A program made the position numbers and the translations under genes. A stretch of 22,231 bases of DNA from JAXJQF01 sp036311285 (GTDB lineage Bacteria; Pseudomonadota; Gammaproteobacteria; Enterobacterales; Succinivibrionaceae). The notes under the pieces were generated by a model. It did not search any database. It was not told the DNA's origin and worked only from the letters and a program-made list of their open reading frames with translations. The stretch covers positions 1 to 22,231 of the forward strand of contig JAXJQF010000131.1 of assembly GCA_036311285.1 (NCBI GenBank), read 5' to 3'. This document shows, one piece after another, positions 1 to 7,014 of this stretch; the stretch's first letter is position 1; each line of letters begins with the position of its first letter.

Positions 1-2
1 CT

Positions 3-176
3 CTTATTCTTATTGAGTTCAAGTATGACGGTTCTGCAGTAGAAGCTATTGCTCAGATTAAAAAGCAGGAATATTTTAAGCGTTATACCGGTCAATACCG
101 AAACATTATTATTGTTGGCATAAATTACAGTACAAAGACTAAGGACCACCAGTGTCTGATTGAAATGATGGATTAA
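3..176 (+). CDS. 3' end of an AAA-ATPase-like / PD-(D/E)XK nuclease domain protein (DUF1703-type), cut by the window edge
   Basis: An open frame enters from the left edge and ends at TAA 174-176, leaving 57 codons. The peptide begins LILIEFKYDGSAVEAIAQIK and continues with a YFKRY segment, then IIIVGINYSTKT. Acidic-aliphatic-EFK, the AIAQI(K) helix and the VGINY strand are the typical C-terminal nuclease-like part of the large AAA-ATPase-like/DUF1703 family, in which E-x-K is part of the PD-(D/E)XK core. These proteins are abundant in gut anaerobes and their role is not settled. Three of four glutamines are CAG, unlike the CAA-rich housekeeping genes to the right, which hints at an acquired gene. 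The N-terminal ATPase-like part lies outside the window, so I cannot say whether the gene is intact. Confidence 0.65.
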   Translation, partial: LILIEFKYDGSAVEAIAQIKKQEYFKRYTGQYRNIIIVGINYSTKTKDHQCLIEMMD

Positions 177-222
177 CAATCATTCAACGAAAAACATTTT
201 AGATAAAGGTTATCCTAACTAT

Positions 223-264
223 AAATTCCTCGTATGTTAAAAAAACTTGCGGGGATTTTTTATT
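223..264 (+). terminator. Rho-independent terminator after the nuclease-domain gene
   Basis: AAATTCCTCG pairs with CGGGGATTTT (one T:T mismatch, one G:T pair) across a 15-base A-rich loop, followed by a T-rich run. It begins 47 bases after the stop of the partial gene and separates it from htpX. Confidence 0.7.
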
Positions 265-363
265 TAGAAAATATGAAATGTTCTTGAAATAGATGAATAG
301 CTTTTATGCCTACAATTTATTGCCTATTTCATTAATTATTTATTTAAAAACTTTAAATAAGAC

Positions 364-393
364 TTACAAATCACTATTTAATAAATATATAAT
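364..393 (+). promoter_or_regulatory. Candidate sigma70-type promoter of htpX
   Basis: TTACAA (364-369) and a perfect TATAAT (388-393) are separated by 18 bases. The start codon lies 45 bases downstream. The -35 is only partial and the region is very AT-rich, so chance matches are likely. I see no clear heat-shock (sigma32) or CpxR box. Confidence 0.4.
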
Positions 394-438
394 TAGAAAA
401 TAGAATAGTAATTTATTTATAAACGATAAGGATTATAA

Positions 439-1314
439 ATGATTTCACGAGGAATATTTTACATAGTTACAATGACAGCTATATTGTTGTTACTCGGCTT
501 TGTTACGAACTTTTTTTGTATAATATTTAATATAGACATAAGAGACAACAATTTTATAGGTTTATTAGTGTTATTTGCATTAATAGGTTTTGGTGGTTCA
601 TTGATTTCATTATACTTATCAAAATATACTGTAAAAAAATTAATGAAAGTATATGTAATAACCAATCCAACAACGCAAACAGAAAAATGGTTAGTTGAAA
701 CAATAAGACTGCTTGCTATTAAGAAAGGTGTCGAGATGCCTGAAGTAGGAATTTATAATTCAACTGAAATGAATGCGTTTGCGACTGGACCGTCTAAAAA
801 CAACTCATTAGTTGCAGTAAGTACTGGTCTACTTGATAGAATGGAACAAGATGAAATTGAAGCAGTTTTAGGACACGAGATGTCTCATGTTGCAAATGGA
901 GACATGGTAACCCAATGTTTACTCCAAGGAATAATAAACACTTTTGTTTACTCATTAGCATACTTTATAGCAGGTTTGTTAACTTCAAACAAATCAAACA
1001 GGCGTGAACATAATGACTTTATGTTCTATATATTAAATGGTATTTTACAAACATTTTTTGGTTTATTGGGTTCTTTAATTGTATTTTGGTTCTCAAGAAT
1101 AAGAGAATATAGGGCTGATGCAGGTTCTGCAGATATATTTGGAAAAGAAGCTATGATTAAAGCTTTGCTTGCTTTAAAAGTACAGAAAGTTCAACCAAAG
1201 CCTGATAGTGTAAAAGCTTTATGTATAAATGGTGTTTCAAGTTTATCTGAGTTGTTTATGACACATCCTCCTATAGATAAAAGAATTGAAGCATTAGAAA
1301 AAAGAAGTAAATAA
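439..1314 (+). CDS. htpX: HtpX, membrane-bound M48-family zinc protease
   Basis: HtpX is an inner-membrane endopeptidase that degrades damaged or misassembled membrane proteins, working beside FtsH. The 291-aa product is close to the usual length (about 290 aa). Two hydrophobic segments lie near the N terminus (about residues 6-30 and 38-60), followed by the cytosolic zinc-protease domain. The HExxH motif is HEMSH (H146, E147, H150), and the third zinc ligand is E223 in REYRAD. Two more hydrophobic segments (about 160-180 and 192-217) lie between the two zinc motifs, as in the family. The start is preceded by AAGG at 428-431. The gene is monocistronic, framed by terminators at 223-264 and 1342-1366. 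A general M48 homologue is the only alternative, and the topology favours HtpX. Confidence 0.93.
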   Translation: MISRGIFYIVTMTAILLLLGFVTNFFCIIFNIDIRDNNFIGLLVLFALIGFGGSLISLYLSKYTVKKLMKVYVITNPTTQTEKWLVETIRLLAIKKGVEMPEVGIYNSTEMNAFATGPSKNNSLVAVSTGLLDRMEQDEIEAVLGHEMSHVANGDMVTQCLLQGIINTFVYSLAYFIAGLLTSNKSNRREHNDFMFYILNGILQTFFGLLGSLIVFWFSRIREYRADAGSADIFGKEAMIKALLALKVQKVQPKPDSVKALCINGVSSLSELFMTHPPIDKRIEALEKRSK

Positions 1315-1341
1315 TGCTTATATGATGTGCGAATGTACAAG

Positions 1342-1366
1342 AACGAAGCGATTTGCTTCGTTTTTG
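1342..1366 (+). terminator. Rho-independent terminator of htpX
   Basis: ACGAAGC (1343-1349), loop GATTT, GCTTCGT (1355-1361), then a T run. A compact perfect stem 28 bases after the htpX stop. Confidence 0.85.
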
Positions 1367-1488
1367 TTTATCTAAACATGTAAAAGATCACAAATAAATG
1401 GTTCTCAAACTTATCTTAAAGACAAAATACTTAGAATATTTTGTTTTAAATGCAAAATATTCTCATTAATAAATCCTTATATTAATTG

Positions 1489-1540
1489 TATAATATCCCG
1501 AAATATACATTTTGATGCTTAATTGTGCTTTTATTAAGCA
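1489..1540 (+). promoter_or_regulatory. nifU leader: -10 box and 5'-UTR inverted repeat
   Basis: A TATAAT at 1489-1494 lacks a convincing -35. It is followed by the perfect inverted repeat TGCTTAAT (1516-1523) / ATTAAGCA (1533-1540) with a 9-base loop. The repeat ends 5 bases before the Shine-Dalgarno AGAGGA (1545-1550), so it would form a hairpin in the leader of nifU mRNA or act as a DNA operator. I see no good match to the known IscR type 1 or type 2 boxes. Confidence 0.45.
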
Positions 1541-1558
1541 ATTTAGAGGATTTATATA

Positions 1559-2536
1559 ATGTGGGATTATTCCGAAAAGGTTAAAGATCATTTCTTTCAT
1601 CCACGTAACGCTCGAATTGTACCTGATGCAAACGCTATAGGCGACGTTGGTTCTATTTCATGCGGTGATGCTTTAAGATTAATGTTAAAAATTAATCCAG
1701 AAACTGAAATTATTGAAGATGCAGGTTTCCAAACATTTGGTTGCGGAAGTGCAATCGCTTCATCATCAGCCTTAACTGAAATGATTATCGGCAAGAAATT
1801 AGAAGATGCATTAAAAGTAACAAATAAAGATATTGCTGATTATCTAGATGGATTACCACCTGAAAAGATGCATTGCTCTGTAATGGGAAGAGAAGCTTTA
1901 GACGCTGCAGCAGCTAATTATAGAGGTGAAGAATACGTAAAAGACCATAGTGAATCACCATTAATCTGTAAGTGTTTCGGCATCGAAGAAGATAAAATTG
2001 TTAAAGCTATTAAAGAAAACAATTTAACAACAGTACAAGAAATCACAAACTACACTAAAGCAGGTGGAGCTTGTGGAGCTTGTCATGAAAAGATTGAAGA
2101 TGTTCTATTCAGAGTATTAAAGGAAATGGAAGGCGAAACCTGTAATGAAGCTCATAAAGCTGTAGGTGGTTGTGAACCTTCTGAAATTCAATTTAATATG
2201 ATTGAAGATAAAGAGCCTTCTACTCAAAAACAAGATAAAGTAGAAGACGTAACAAACAAGTTAAAGAACGAACAATTACCATTCTACCAAGATATCGTTG
2301 ATATTATTGAAGAAATGAGACCTGCATTAGCAAACGATGGCGGTGATATTACGTTAATTGCTGTATATGAAAACAAGGTTGAAGTAGAGTTATCTGGTGC
2401 ATGTACAGGCTGTATGATGACAGACATGACTTTATCTTGGGTTCAATCAAAGATTATGGATGTAATCGGAAAGTATATTCAAGTAGTTAATGTTGGTGTA
2501 GTAGAACACAATCATCCATATACAAGCGACTTATAA
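1559..2536 (+). CDS. nifU: NifU, three-domain Fe-S cluster scaffold protein
   Basis: NifU is the scaffold on which [2Fe-2S] and [4Fe-4S] clusters are built from sulfur supplied by NifS. All three classical domains are present in 325 aa. The N-terminal IscU-type domain (about 1-125) has scaffold cysteines C35, C62 and C106. The central BFD-type [2Fe-2S] domain (about 130-190) has C137, C139, C172 and C175. The C-terminal NifU domain (about 240-310) has the CTGC pair C282/C285. AGAGGA sits 8 bases before the ATG. nifS starts 22 bases after the stop, so the two form an operon. No nitrogenase gene is nearby, so this is probably the general Fe-S system of the cell, as NifU/NifS are in epsilonproteobacteria, rather than a nitrogen-fixation gene. 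Confidence 0.95.
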   Translation: MWDYSEKVKDHFFHPRNARIVPDANAIGDVGSISCGDALRLMLKINPETEIIEDAGFQTFGCGSAIASSSALTEMIIGKKLEDALKVTNKDIADYLDGLPPEKMHCSVMGREALDAAAANYRGEEYVKDHSESPLICKCFGIEEDKIVKAIKENNLTTVQEITNYTKAGGACGACHEKIEDVLFRVLKEMEGETCNEAHKAVGGCEPSEIQFNMIEDKEPSTQKQDKVEDVTNKLKNEQLPFYQDIVDIIEEMRPALANDGGDITLIAVYENKVEVELSGACTGCMMTDMTLSWVQSKIMDVIGKYIQVVNVGVVEHNHPYTSDL

Positions 2537-2558
2537 TAAACAATTGAGAGAATATAAA

Positions 2559-3782
2559 ATGTCAGAAATTAAAGGTGTTTATTTAGATAATAATGCAACA
2601 ACAAAAACTGACCCTTTAGTATATGAAGCCATGATTCCGTTCTTTACAAAGTTTTATGGAAATCCTAGCTCAATGCATAGTTTTGGGAACCCTGTACGAA
2701 AGGCTCTAGAGAAAGCAAGACATCAAATAGCTGCTTTTATTGGCGCAAAATATGATGATGAAATTATATTTACTTCATGTGCTACAGAATCTGATAATAC
2801 AGCTATTTTAAGTGCATTAGAAGCTTGCGCAAATAATGGCAGAAATGAAATCATTACAAGTACAGTTGAACATCCTGCAATTTTAGATACTTGTGCTCGT
2901 TTAGAAAAGAAAGGTTACAAAGTTCATTATATTGGAGTTAGTTCTAATGGTCGTATTGACATGGAACAATACAAGTCATGTCTATCAGACAAGATTGCAA
3001 TTGTTTCAATCATGTGGGCTAATAATGAAACTGGTACAATCTTCCCAATCGAAGAATTGGCCTCTCTAGCTAAGAAGGCGGGGGCCCAGTTCCATACAGA
3101 TGGAGTACAAGCAATTGGTAAAATTGAAGTAGATGTAAAATCAACTGAAATTGATATGTTAAGTTTCTCTGGACATAAGATTCATGCTCCAAAAGGGGTA
3201 GGAGTTCTATATGTTAGAAGAGGAACTAGATACCGTCCATTCATGCATGGTGGTCACCAAGAAAGAGGTAGACGAGCAGGTACTGAAAATGCACCATACA
3301 TTGTTGGTTTAGGTGTTGCTTGTGAGTTATCTGGTTTACACTTAAATCAAATGAATACAAGTGTAAGAGAATTAAGAGATCGCTTACAAGATGGTATCTT
3401 ATCAAAAGTTCCAAATTGCTTTGTAACTGGTGATGTAGAAAATCGAACTCCTAACACCTTAAATATAGCATTTGAGTTTGTAGAAGGTGAAGCTATATTA
3501 TTAAAGCTTAACGAATGCGGAATTGCTGCATCTAGCGGTAGTGCTTGTACCTCAGGTTCACTAGAACCATCACATGTAATGCGTGCAATGAAGATCCCAT
3601 TTACATCAGCTCATGGCACTGTGCGTTTTAGCTTAAGTAGATTTACTACTGAAGAAGAAATTGATAAGGTAATCGAAGTAGTTCCAAAGATTATTGAAGA
3701 ATTACGTTCATATTCTCCATATTGGAAACAAGGTAAAGTTGACTTAGGTGCATTTGATCCTGATTATAAAGGAAGTTTGTAA
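2559..3782 (+). CDS. nifS: NifS, cysteine desulfurase
   Basis: This PLP enzyme converts cysteine to alanine and passes the persulfide sulfur to NifU. I chose ATG 2559 (407 aa) because GAGAG (2546-2550) is 8 bases upstream; an in-frame TTG at 2544 lacks its own binding site. The fold-type I aminotransferase features are clear: LDNNATT near the N terminus, the PLP lysine in SFSGHKIH (K207), the TDGVQAIGK segment (D180), and the catalytic loop cysteine in SSGSACTSGS (C330). The C330 loop is the short NifS/IscS-like type. It is the second gene of the nifU-nifS operon. The name rests on the NifU partner, since IscS and NifS are hard to separate by sequence alone. Confidence 0.94.
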   Translation: MSEIKGVYLDNNATTKTDPLVYEAMIPFFTKFYGNPSSMHSFGNPVRKALEKARHQIAAFIGAKYDDEIIFTSCATESDNTAILSALEACANNGRNEIITSTVEHPAILDTCARLEKKGYKVHYIGVSSNGRIDMEQYKSCLSDKIAIVSIMWANNETGTIFPIEELASLAKKAGAQFHTDGVQAIGKIEVDVKSTEIDMLSFSGHKIHAPKGVGVLYVRRGTRYRPFMHGGHQERGRRAGTENAPYIVGLGVACELSGLHLNQMNTSVRELRDRLQDGILSKVPNCFVTGDVENRTPNTLNIAFEFVEGEAILLKLNECGIAASSGSACTSGSLEPSHVMRAMKIPFTSAHGTVRFSLSRFTTEEEIDKVIEVVPKIIEELRSYSPYWKQGKVDLGAFDPDYKGSL

Positions 3783-3830
3783 ATAAATACTTAATAAATA
3801 TTTATATTTATTAAAATATCCAAATAAATA

Positions 3831-3870
3831 AATTAAGTCCTGGACAATATAAGGTTTCTAGGGCTTAATT
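3831..3870 (+). terminator. Terminator-like hairpin after nifS
   Basis: AATTAAGTCCT (3831-3841) pairs with AGGGCTTAATT (3860-3870) in an 11-bp stem with one G:T pair. The loop is 18 bases and the run after it (ATTTATATA) is only partly T. The position 49 bases after nifS fits the end of the nifUS operon. Confidence 0.55.
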
Positions 3871-4246
3871 ATTTATATAAAACGAATGTATGAATGAATA
3901 TATATATTAAATAATATTTAAAATGCAGAGATATAACTAAAAAACGGAAAACATTATCAAATTGAGATTATATGTATTAAAGATTTCAGATATTTATTAG
4001 TATAAATTTCAAACAATGTTAAAAGTAACTAAAATAAAGCTTAATTCAAGAATTTTTGCCAAAATATAGCTAATACTTGATGAAAATAATCACTTTTTGT
4101 ACAAAATTTGAATAAAAACACCTCTCTTTAAAATAAAATGTGCAACTATACGTACATTAGATTATAATATGTGTAGTAAATATAGAAAATTCGTCAACTA
4201 GGTATCGTTTAGATATATAGTTGCTTTCGTAATTATTGTGTAACAG

Positions 4247-4275
4247 TTGAAAAATATACAATAATTTGCTATATT
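4247..4275 (+). promoter_or_regulatory. Promoter of accD
   Basis: TTGAAA (4247-4252), 17-base spacer, TATATT (4270-4275). The predicted transcript start is near 4282, downstream of the in-frame ATG at 4277, which supports translation from ATG 4334. Confidence 0.6.
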
Positions 4276-4333
4276 TATGATATTTTTATATCTTTATTTT
4301 GCCTTAATATCAAAGTTCGGAGAAGGTTTATTA

Positions 4334-5236
4334 ATGGCCTGGTTTGACAAAATTATAACGCCAATGCGTAATAAAAGTGCTAATTCAAGCATCCCTGAAG
4401 GTGTTTGGACTAAGTGCGAAGCATGTGAACAAGTTTTATATCACGCAGAATTAGAACGTAATCTACAAGTTTGCCCTAAGTGTGCTCATCATATGAGAAT
4501 CAAGGCTCGTCAGAGATTACAAAGATTCTTAGATGTTAGTAATCAAGTAGAATTAGGTGCTGATTTAGAACCTAATGATGTTCTAAAGTTTAAGGACATC
4601 AAGCGTTATAAAGACAGAATCGTAGCAGCTCAAAAAACTACAGGTGAAAAAGATTCGTTAATAGTAATTAAAGGCGAACTTAAAGGTTTACCAGTTGTAT
4701 GTGCAGCATTTGAATTTTCATTCATGGGTGGCTCAATGGGTGCTGTTGTAGGTGCTCGTTTTGTGAAAGCTGTTGAAACTTGTATCGCTGAAAGAAGAGC
4801 ATTAATTTGTTTCTCAACTTCAGGTGGTGCGAGAATGCAAGAATCTTTATTCTCGTTAATGCAAATGGCAAAGACTTCAGCTGCTTTAGAAAAGTTATCA
4901 CAAGCAGGATTACCATTTATTAGCGTATTAACTAACCCAACAATGGGTGGTGTAAGTGCTAGTTTAGCAATGCTTGGTGACGTAAATGTTGCAGAACCAA
5001 AAGCATTAATTGGTTTCGCTGGCCCAAGAGTTATTGAACAAACAGTACGTGAAAAACTTCCAGAAGGTTTCCAACGTTCTGAATTCTTAGTAACTAAAGG
5101 AGCTATTGACTTAATCGTTGATCGTAGAGAAATGAGAGACAAGTTAGCTAACATTGTTTCAATATTAATGAAAATCCCATTTAGCAATGGGGAATTAGTA
5201 TCTTCAACTGATATTCAATACGTTAATAATCGTTAA
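4334..5236 (+). CDS. accD: AccD, acetyl-CoA carboxylase carboxyltransferase subunit beta
   Basis: AccD pairs with AccA to move the carboxyl group from carboxybiotin to acetyl-CoA, giving malonyl-CoA for fatty-acid synthesis. The 300-aa product from ATG 4334 starts MAWFDKI, followed by IPEGVWTKC as in E. coli AccD (304 aa). The zinc finger is C28, C31, C47, C50. The carboxyltransferase (crotonase-fold) core carries SGGARMQESLFSLMQM and TNPTMGGVSASLAMLGD, and ends with the AGPRVIEQTVREKLPEGFQ segment. GGAGAAGG (4319-4326) is the binding site. A longer frame begins at ATG 4277, but its extra 19 hydrophobic residues are not family-like and lie upstream of the likely transcript start. folC follows, as in enterobacteria, but behind a strong terminator. 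Confidence 0.96.
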   Translation: MAWFDKIITPMRNKSANSSIPEGVWTKCEACEQVLYHAELERNLQVCPKCAHHMRIKARQRLQRFLDVSNQVELGADLEPNDVLKFKDIKRYKDRIVAAQKTTGEKDSLIVIKGELKGLPVVCAAFEFSFMGGSMGAVVGARFVKAVETCIAERRALICFSTSGGARMQESLFSLMQMAKTSAALEKLSQAGLPFISVLTNPTMGGVSASLAMLGDVNVAEPKALIGFAGPRVIEQTVREKLPEGFQRSEFLVTKGAIDLIVDRREMRDKLANIVSILMKIPFSNGELVSSTDIQYVNNR

Positions 5237-5261
5237 GTAATTTAATTTTAGATTAAAAAAG

Positions 5262-5291
5262 AAAGCCTGAATATATTTTCAGGCTTTTTTA
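5262..5291 (+). terminator. Rho-independent terminator of accD
   Basis: AAAGCCTGAA (5262-5271) pairs with TTCAGGCTTT (5278-5287), loop TATATT, then a T run. It partly or wholly uncouples accD from folC. Confidence 0.85.
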
Positions 5292-5341
5292 ATATAAGAA
5301 TACAATATACTTTACCAGTATGAAGTAACACATACTTTAGA

Positions 5342-5391
5342 CATTTAAGTCATATCCTTAAATGACTTAAATGCAGTTATTTAAGTATAAT
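5342..5391 (+). promoter_or_regulatory. 12-bp perfect inverted repeat overlapping the putative folC promoter
   Basis: CATTTAAGTCAT (5342-5353) and ATGACTTAAATG (5362-5373) are exact inverted repeats around an 8-base centre. A TATAAT follows at 5386-5391. The best-placed -35 (TGACTT, 5363-5368, 17-base spacing) lies inside the right arm. The layout fits an operator or a leader hairpin, and there is no T run to make it a terminator. Confidence 0.5.
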
Positions 5392-5442
5392 GCATGTGTA
5401 AAAGAATAAAAAAAGTTTAAAAGAAAAAATAGGCATAATCAA

Positions 5443-6747
5443 ATGAGTAAACCTGAAAGCTTTGAACAGTGGGAAAAATATCTAAATGAACTTAATCCTA
5501 ATATAATTAAATTAGGGTTAGAAAGAGTAGAGACTGTAGCAAAGAAATTAAAATTGACAAAACAAGAGGGCGTTACTGTTATTACAGTTGCAGGGACTAA
5601 TGGTAAAGGTTCTACCTCTAATATGTTAGCCTCAATTTTAAATAAAGCAGGATATAAAACAGGTTTATACACATCTCCTCATATCTTGAAATTTAATGAA
5701 CGCATTATAATAAATGGGAATATAGTTGAAGATGATGAGTTAGTAAAGGCATTTAACGCTGTTTATGAAGCTATTGATGAAGAAAACCAACTAACTTTCT
5801 TTGAGTTTACAACTTTAGCTGCCTTATATACTTTTAAAAATAATAATGTAAATTACATTATATTAGAAGTAGGACTTGGTGGTCGTTTAGATGCGACTAA
5901 TATAATTGATGCCGATATCGTAATTATTCCAAGTATTGGTTTAGACCATTGTGCTTTGCTTGGAGATACAATCGAAAAAATAGCTTACGAAAAAGCTGGT
6001 GTTATAAAAGAAAAAACAAAAGTTTGTATTTTAGGAGAGATGAGCGAAGAAGCATCAAATATATTTAAAGAAAAATGCAAAGAATTTAACATAACTGTTT
6101 ATTCAGCTGGCGAAGAAATTAAATATACAGAGTACAGCTCAACTCTATTTACTTTACATAATCCAGTTAAAATTGAAGATATAAATGTACCTAAATTGCC
6201 TTTAATTAATGCTCCTTTATCAGTAACTGCAGCAATCTCGTTAAAAACAGTTTTTAATGCTGAAATTAACGATAATAATATAAAGGAAGGTATTGTTGAT
6301 ACTAATTTGCATGGGCGTTATGAAGTAATTTCCATTAATCCAAGAATTATTTTAGACGTTGCTCATAATCCTCCAGCATCTTTATATCTGTCATCTGTTC
6401 TTAGACATAATATGGTACCTATAAAATATGCTGTTGTTGGTATGTTAAAGGACAAAGATATTGATCATACACTACTAAATTTAGCATTCTTATTTGACCG
6501 TATATATGTTACAAGTTTACCAGGTGAAAGAGGTGCTAGTTGCGATGTTTTATATGAATCGCTAATTAGTATTGGTTATGATGAAAAAAATATTATTAGA
6601 TTTGATAATGTTGAGGATGCTTTTGAAATCGCTATATTAGAACTTCCTAAATATGCAGAATTAGTTGTATTTGGCTCATTCTTAACTGTTGAAGCTGTAA
6701 TGAAATTAGTAAGTAAAGATAACTACTTTCAAAACTATGAAGAATAG
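5443..6747 (+). CDS. folC: FolC, dihydrofolate synthase / folylpolyglutamate synthase
   Basis: FolC adds glutamate to dihydropteroate and then extends the polyglutamate tail of folates; it is an ATP-dependent Mur-ligase-type enzyme in the cytoplasm. The 434-aa length is normal. The P-loop AGTNGKGST is at residues 50-58, followed by the YTSPHILKFNERI segment (76-88). The VGLGGRLDATNI motif (about 143-154), the GLDHCALLG motif and the Mur-type C-terminal domain (ILDVAHNPPAS) are all present. Its place after accD is the gammaproteobacterial order. The terminator at 5262-5291 and the promoter-like element at 5342-5391 suggest its own transcription. The ribosome binding site is weak (AGG at 5431-5433). 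Confidence 0.95.
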   Translation: MSKPESFEQWEKYLNELNPNIIKLGLERVETVAKKLKLTKQEGVTVITVAGTNGKGSTSNMLASILNKAGYKTGLYTSPHILKFNERIIINGNIVEDDELVKAFNAVYEAIDEENQLTFFEFTTLAALYTFKNNNVNYIILEVGLGGRLDATNIIDADIVIIPSIGLDHCALLGDTIEKIAYEKAGVIKEKTKVCILGEMSEEASNIFKEKCKEFNITVYSAGEEIKYTEYSSTLFTLHNPVKIEDINVPKLPLINAPLSVTAAISLKTVFNAEINDNNIKEGIVDTNLHGRYEVISINPRIILDVAHNPPASLYLSSVLRHNMVPIKYAVVGMLKDKDIDHTLLNLAFLFDRIYVTSLPGERGASCDVLYESLISIGYDEKNIIRFDNVEDAFEIAILELPKYAELVVFGSFLTVEAVMKLVSKDNYFQNYEE

Positions 6748-6821
6748 TTAAAAAGTTATTAAAACTAGATTTCTAGGTTTAAAAATAAATATGTTGTAGA
6801 TGAATAATTGAAGTATTCATT

Positions 6822-6850
6822 TTGCTAATAGAACTAATATTTTGTATAAT
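6822..6850 (+). promoter_or_regulatory. Candidate promoter in the folC - dedD gap
   Basis: TTGCTA (6822-6827), 17-base spacer, TATAAT (6845-6850). The predicted start near 6857 lies just before the hairpin at 6867-6897 and about 158 bases ahead of the SPOR-domain gene. Confidence 0.5.
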
Positions 6851-6866
6851 TTGTTCTAATTTAAGG

Positions 6867-6897
6867 TAAGTCTTTTACATAAGATGTAAAAGACTTA
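6867..6897 (+). terminator. Perfect 14-bp hairpin, possible terminator or structured leader
   Basis: TAAGTCTTTTACAT (6867-6880), loop AAG, ATGTAAAAGACTTA (6884-6897). The stem is perfect but only TTTATATA follows, so it is not an ideal terminator. It could end folC transcription, or form the 5' end of the transcript from 6822-6850. Confidence 0.55.
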
Positions 6898-6920
6898 TTT
6901 ATATAGGTTTTTATATATTA

Positions 6921-6954
6921 TGTAATGCTATAAGTAATCAAAATAAGCATTACA
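6921..6954. repeat. 9-bp inverted repeat upstream of the SPOR-domain gene
   Basis: TGTAATGCT (6921-6929) and AGCATTACA (6946-6954) are exact inverted repeats separated by 16 bases. They end 60 bases before the start codon at 7015. The spacing resembles a two-turn operator, but no known regulator box is recognised. Confidence 0.4.
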
Positions 6955-7014
6955 AACAAATTTATTTAATTAACACAATGTAAAGATAATTGACTTTTAA
7001 TATGAGAGAAAAAA

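Larger units (their letters stand above)
3783..4333 (+). other. 551-bp non-coding region between nifS and accD
   Basis: No frame on either strand looks coding. It holds a terminator-like hairpin close to nifS (3831-3870), a long AT-rich middle with an isolated TATAAT at 4163-4168 that has no good -35, and the accD promoter at its right end (4247-4275). A small RNA from the 4163 box is possible but unsupported. Confidence 0.5.

Noticed and set aside
2544..2558. TTG start for NifS
   Set aside because: No binding site of its own; GAGAG is correctly spaced for ATG 2559, where the NifS-like sequence begins.
4277..4333. Upstream ATG giving AccD 19 extra residues
   Set aside because: The extra segment is not found in AccD, overlaps the predicted transcript start, and ATG 4334 has a good binding site and a family-like N terminus.
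4630..5187. Minus-strand frame of 185 codons opposite accD
   Set aside because: It mirrors the conserved AccD coding sequence, has no binding site, and its product shows no family features.
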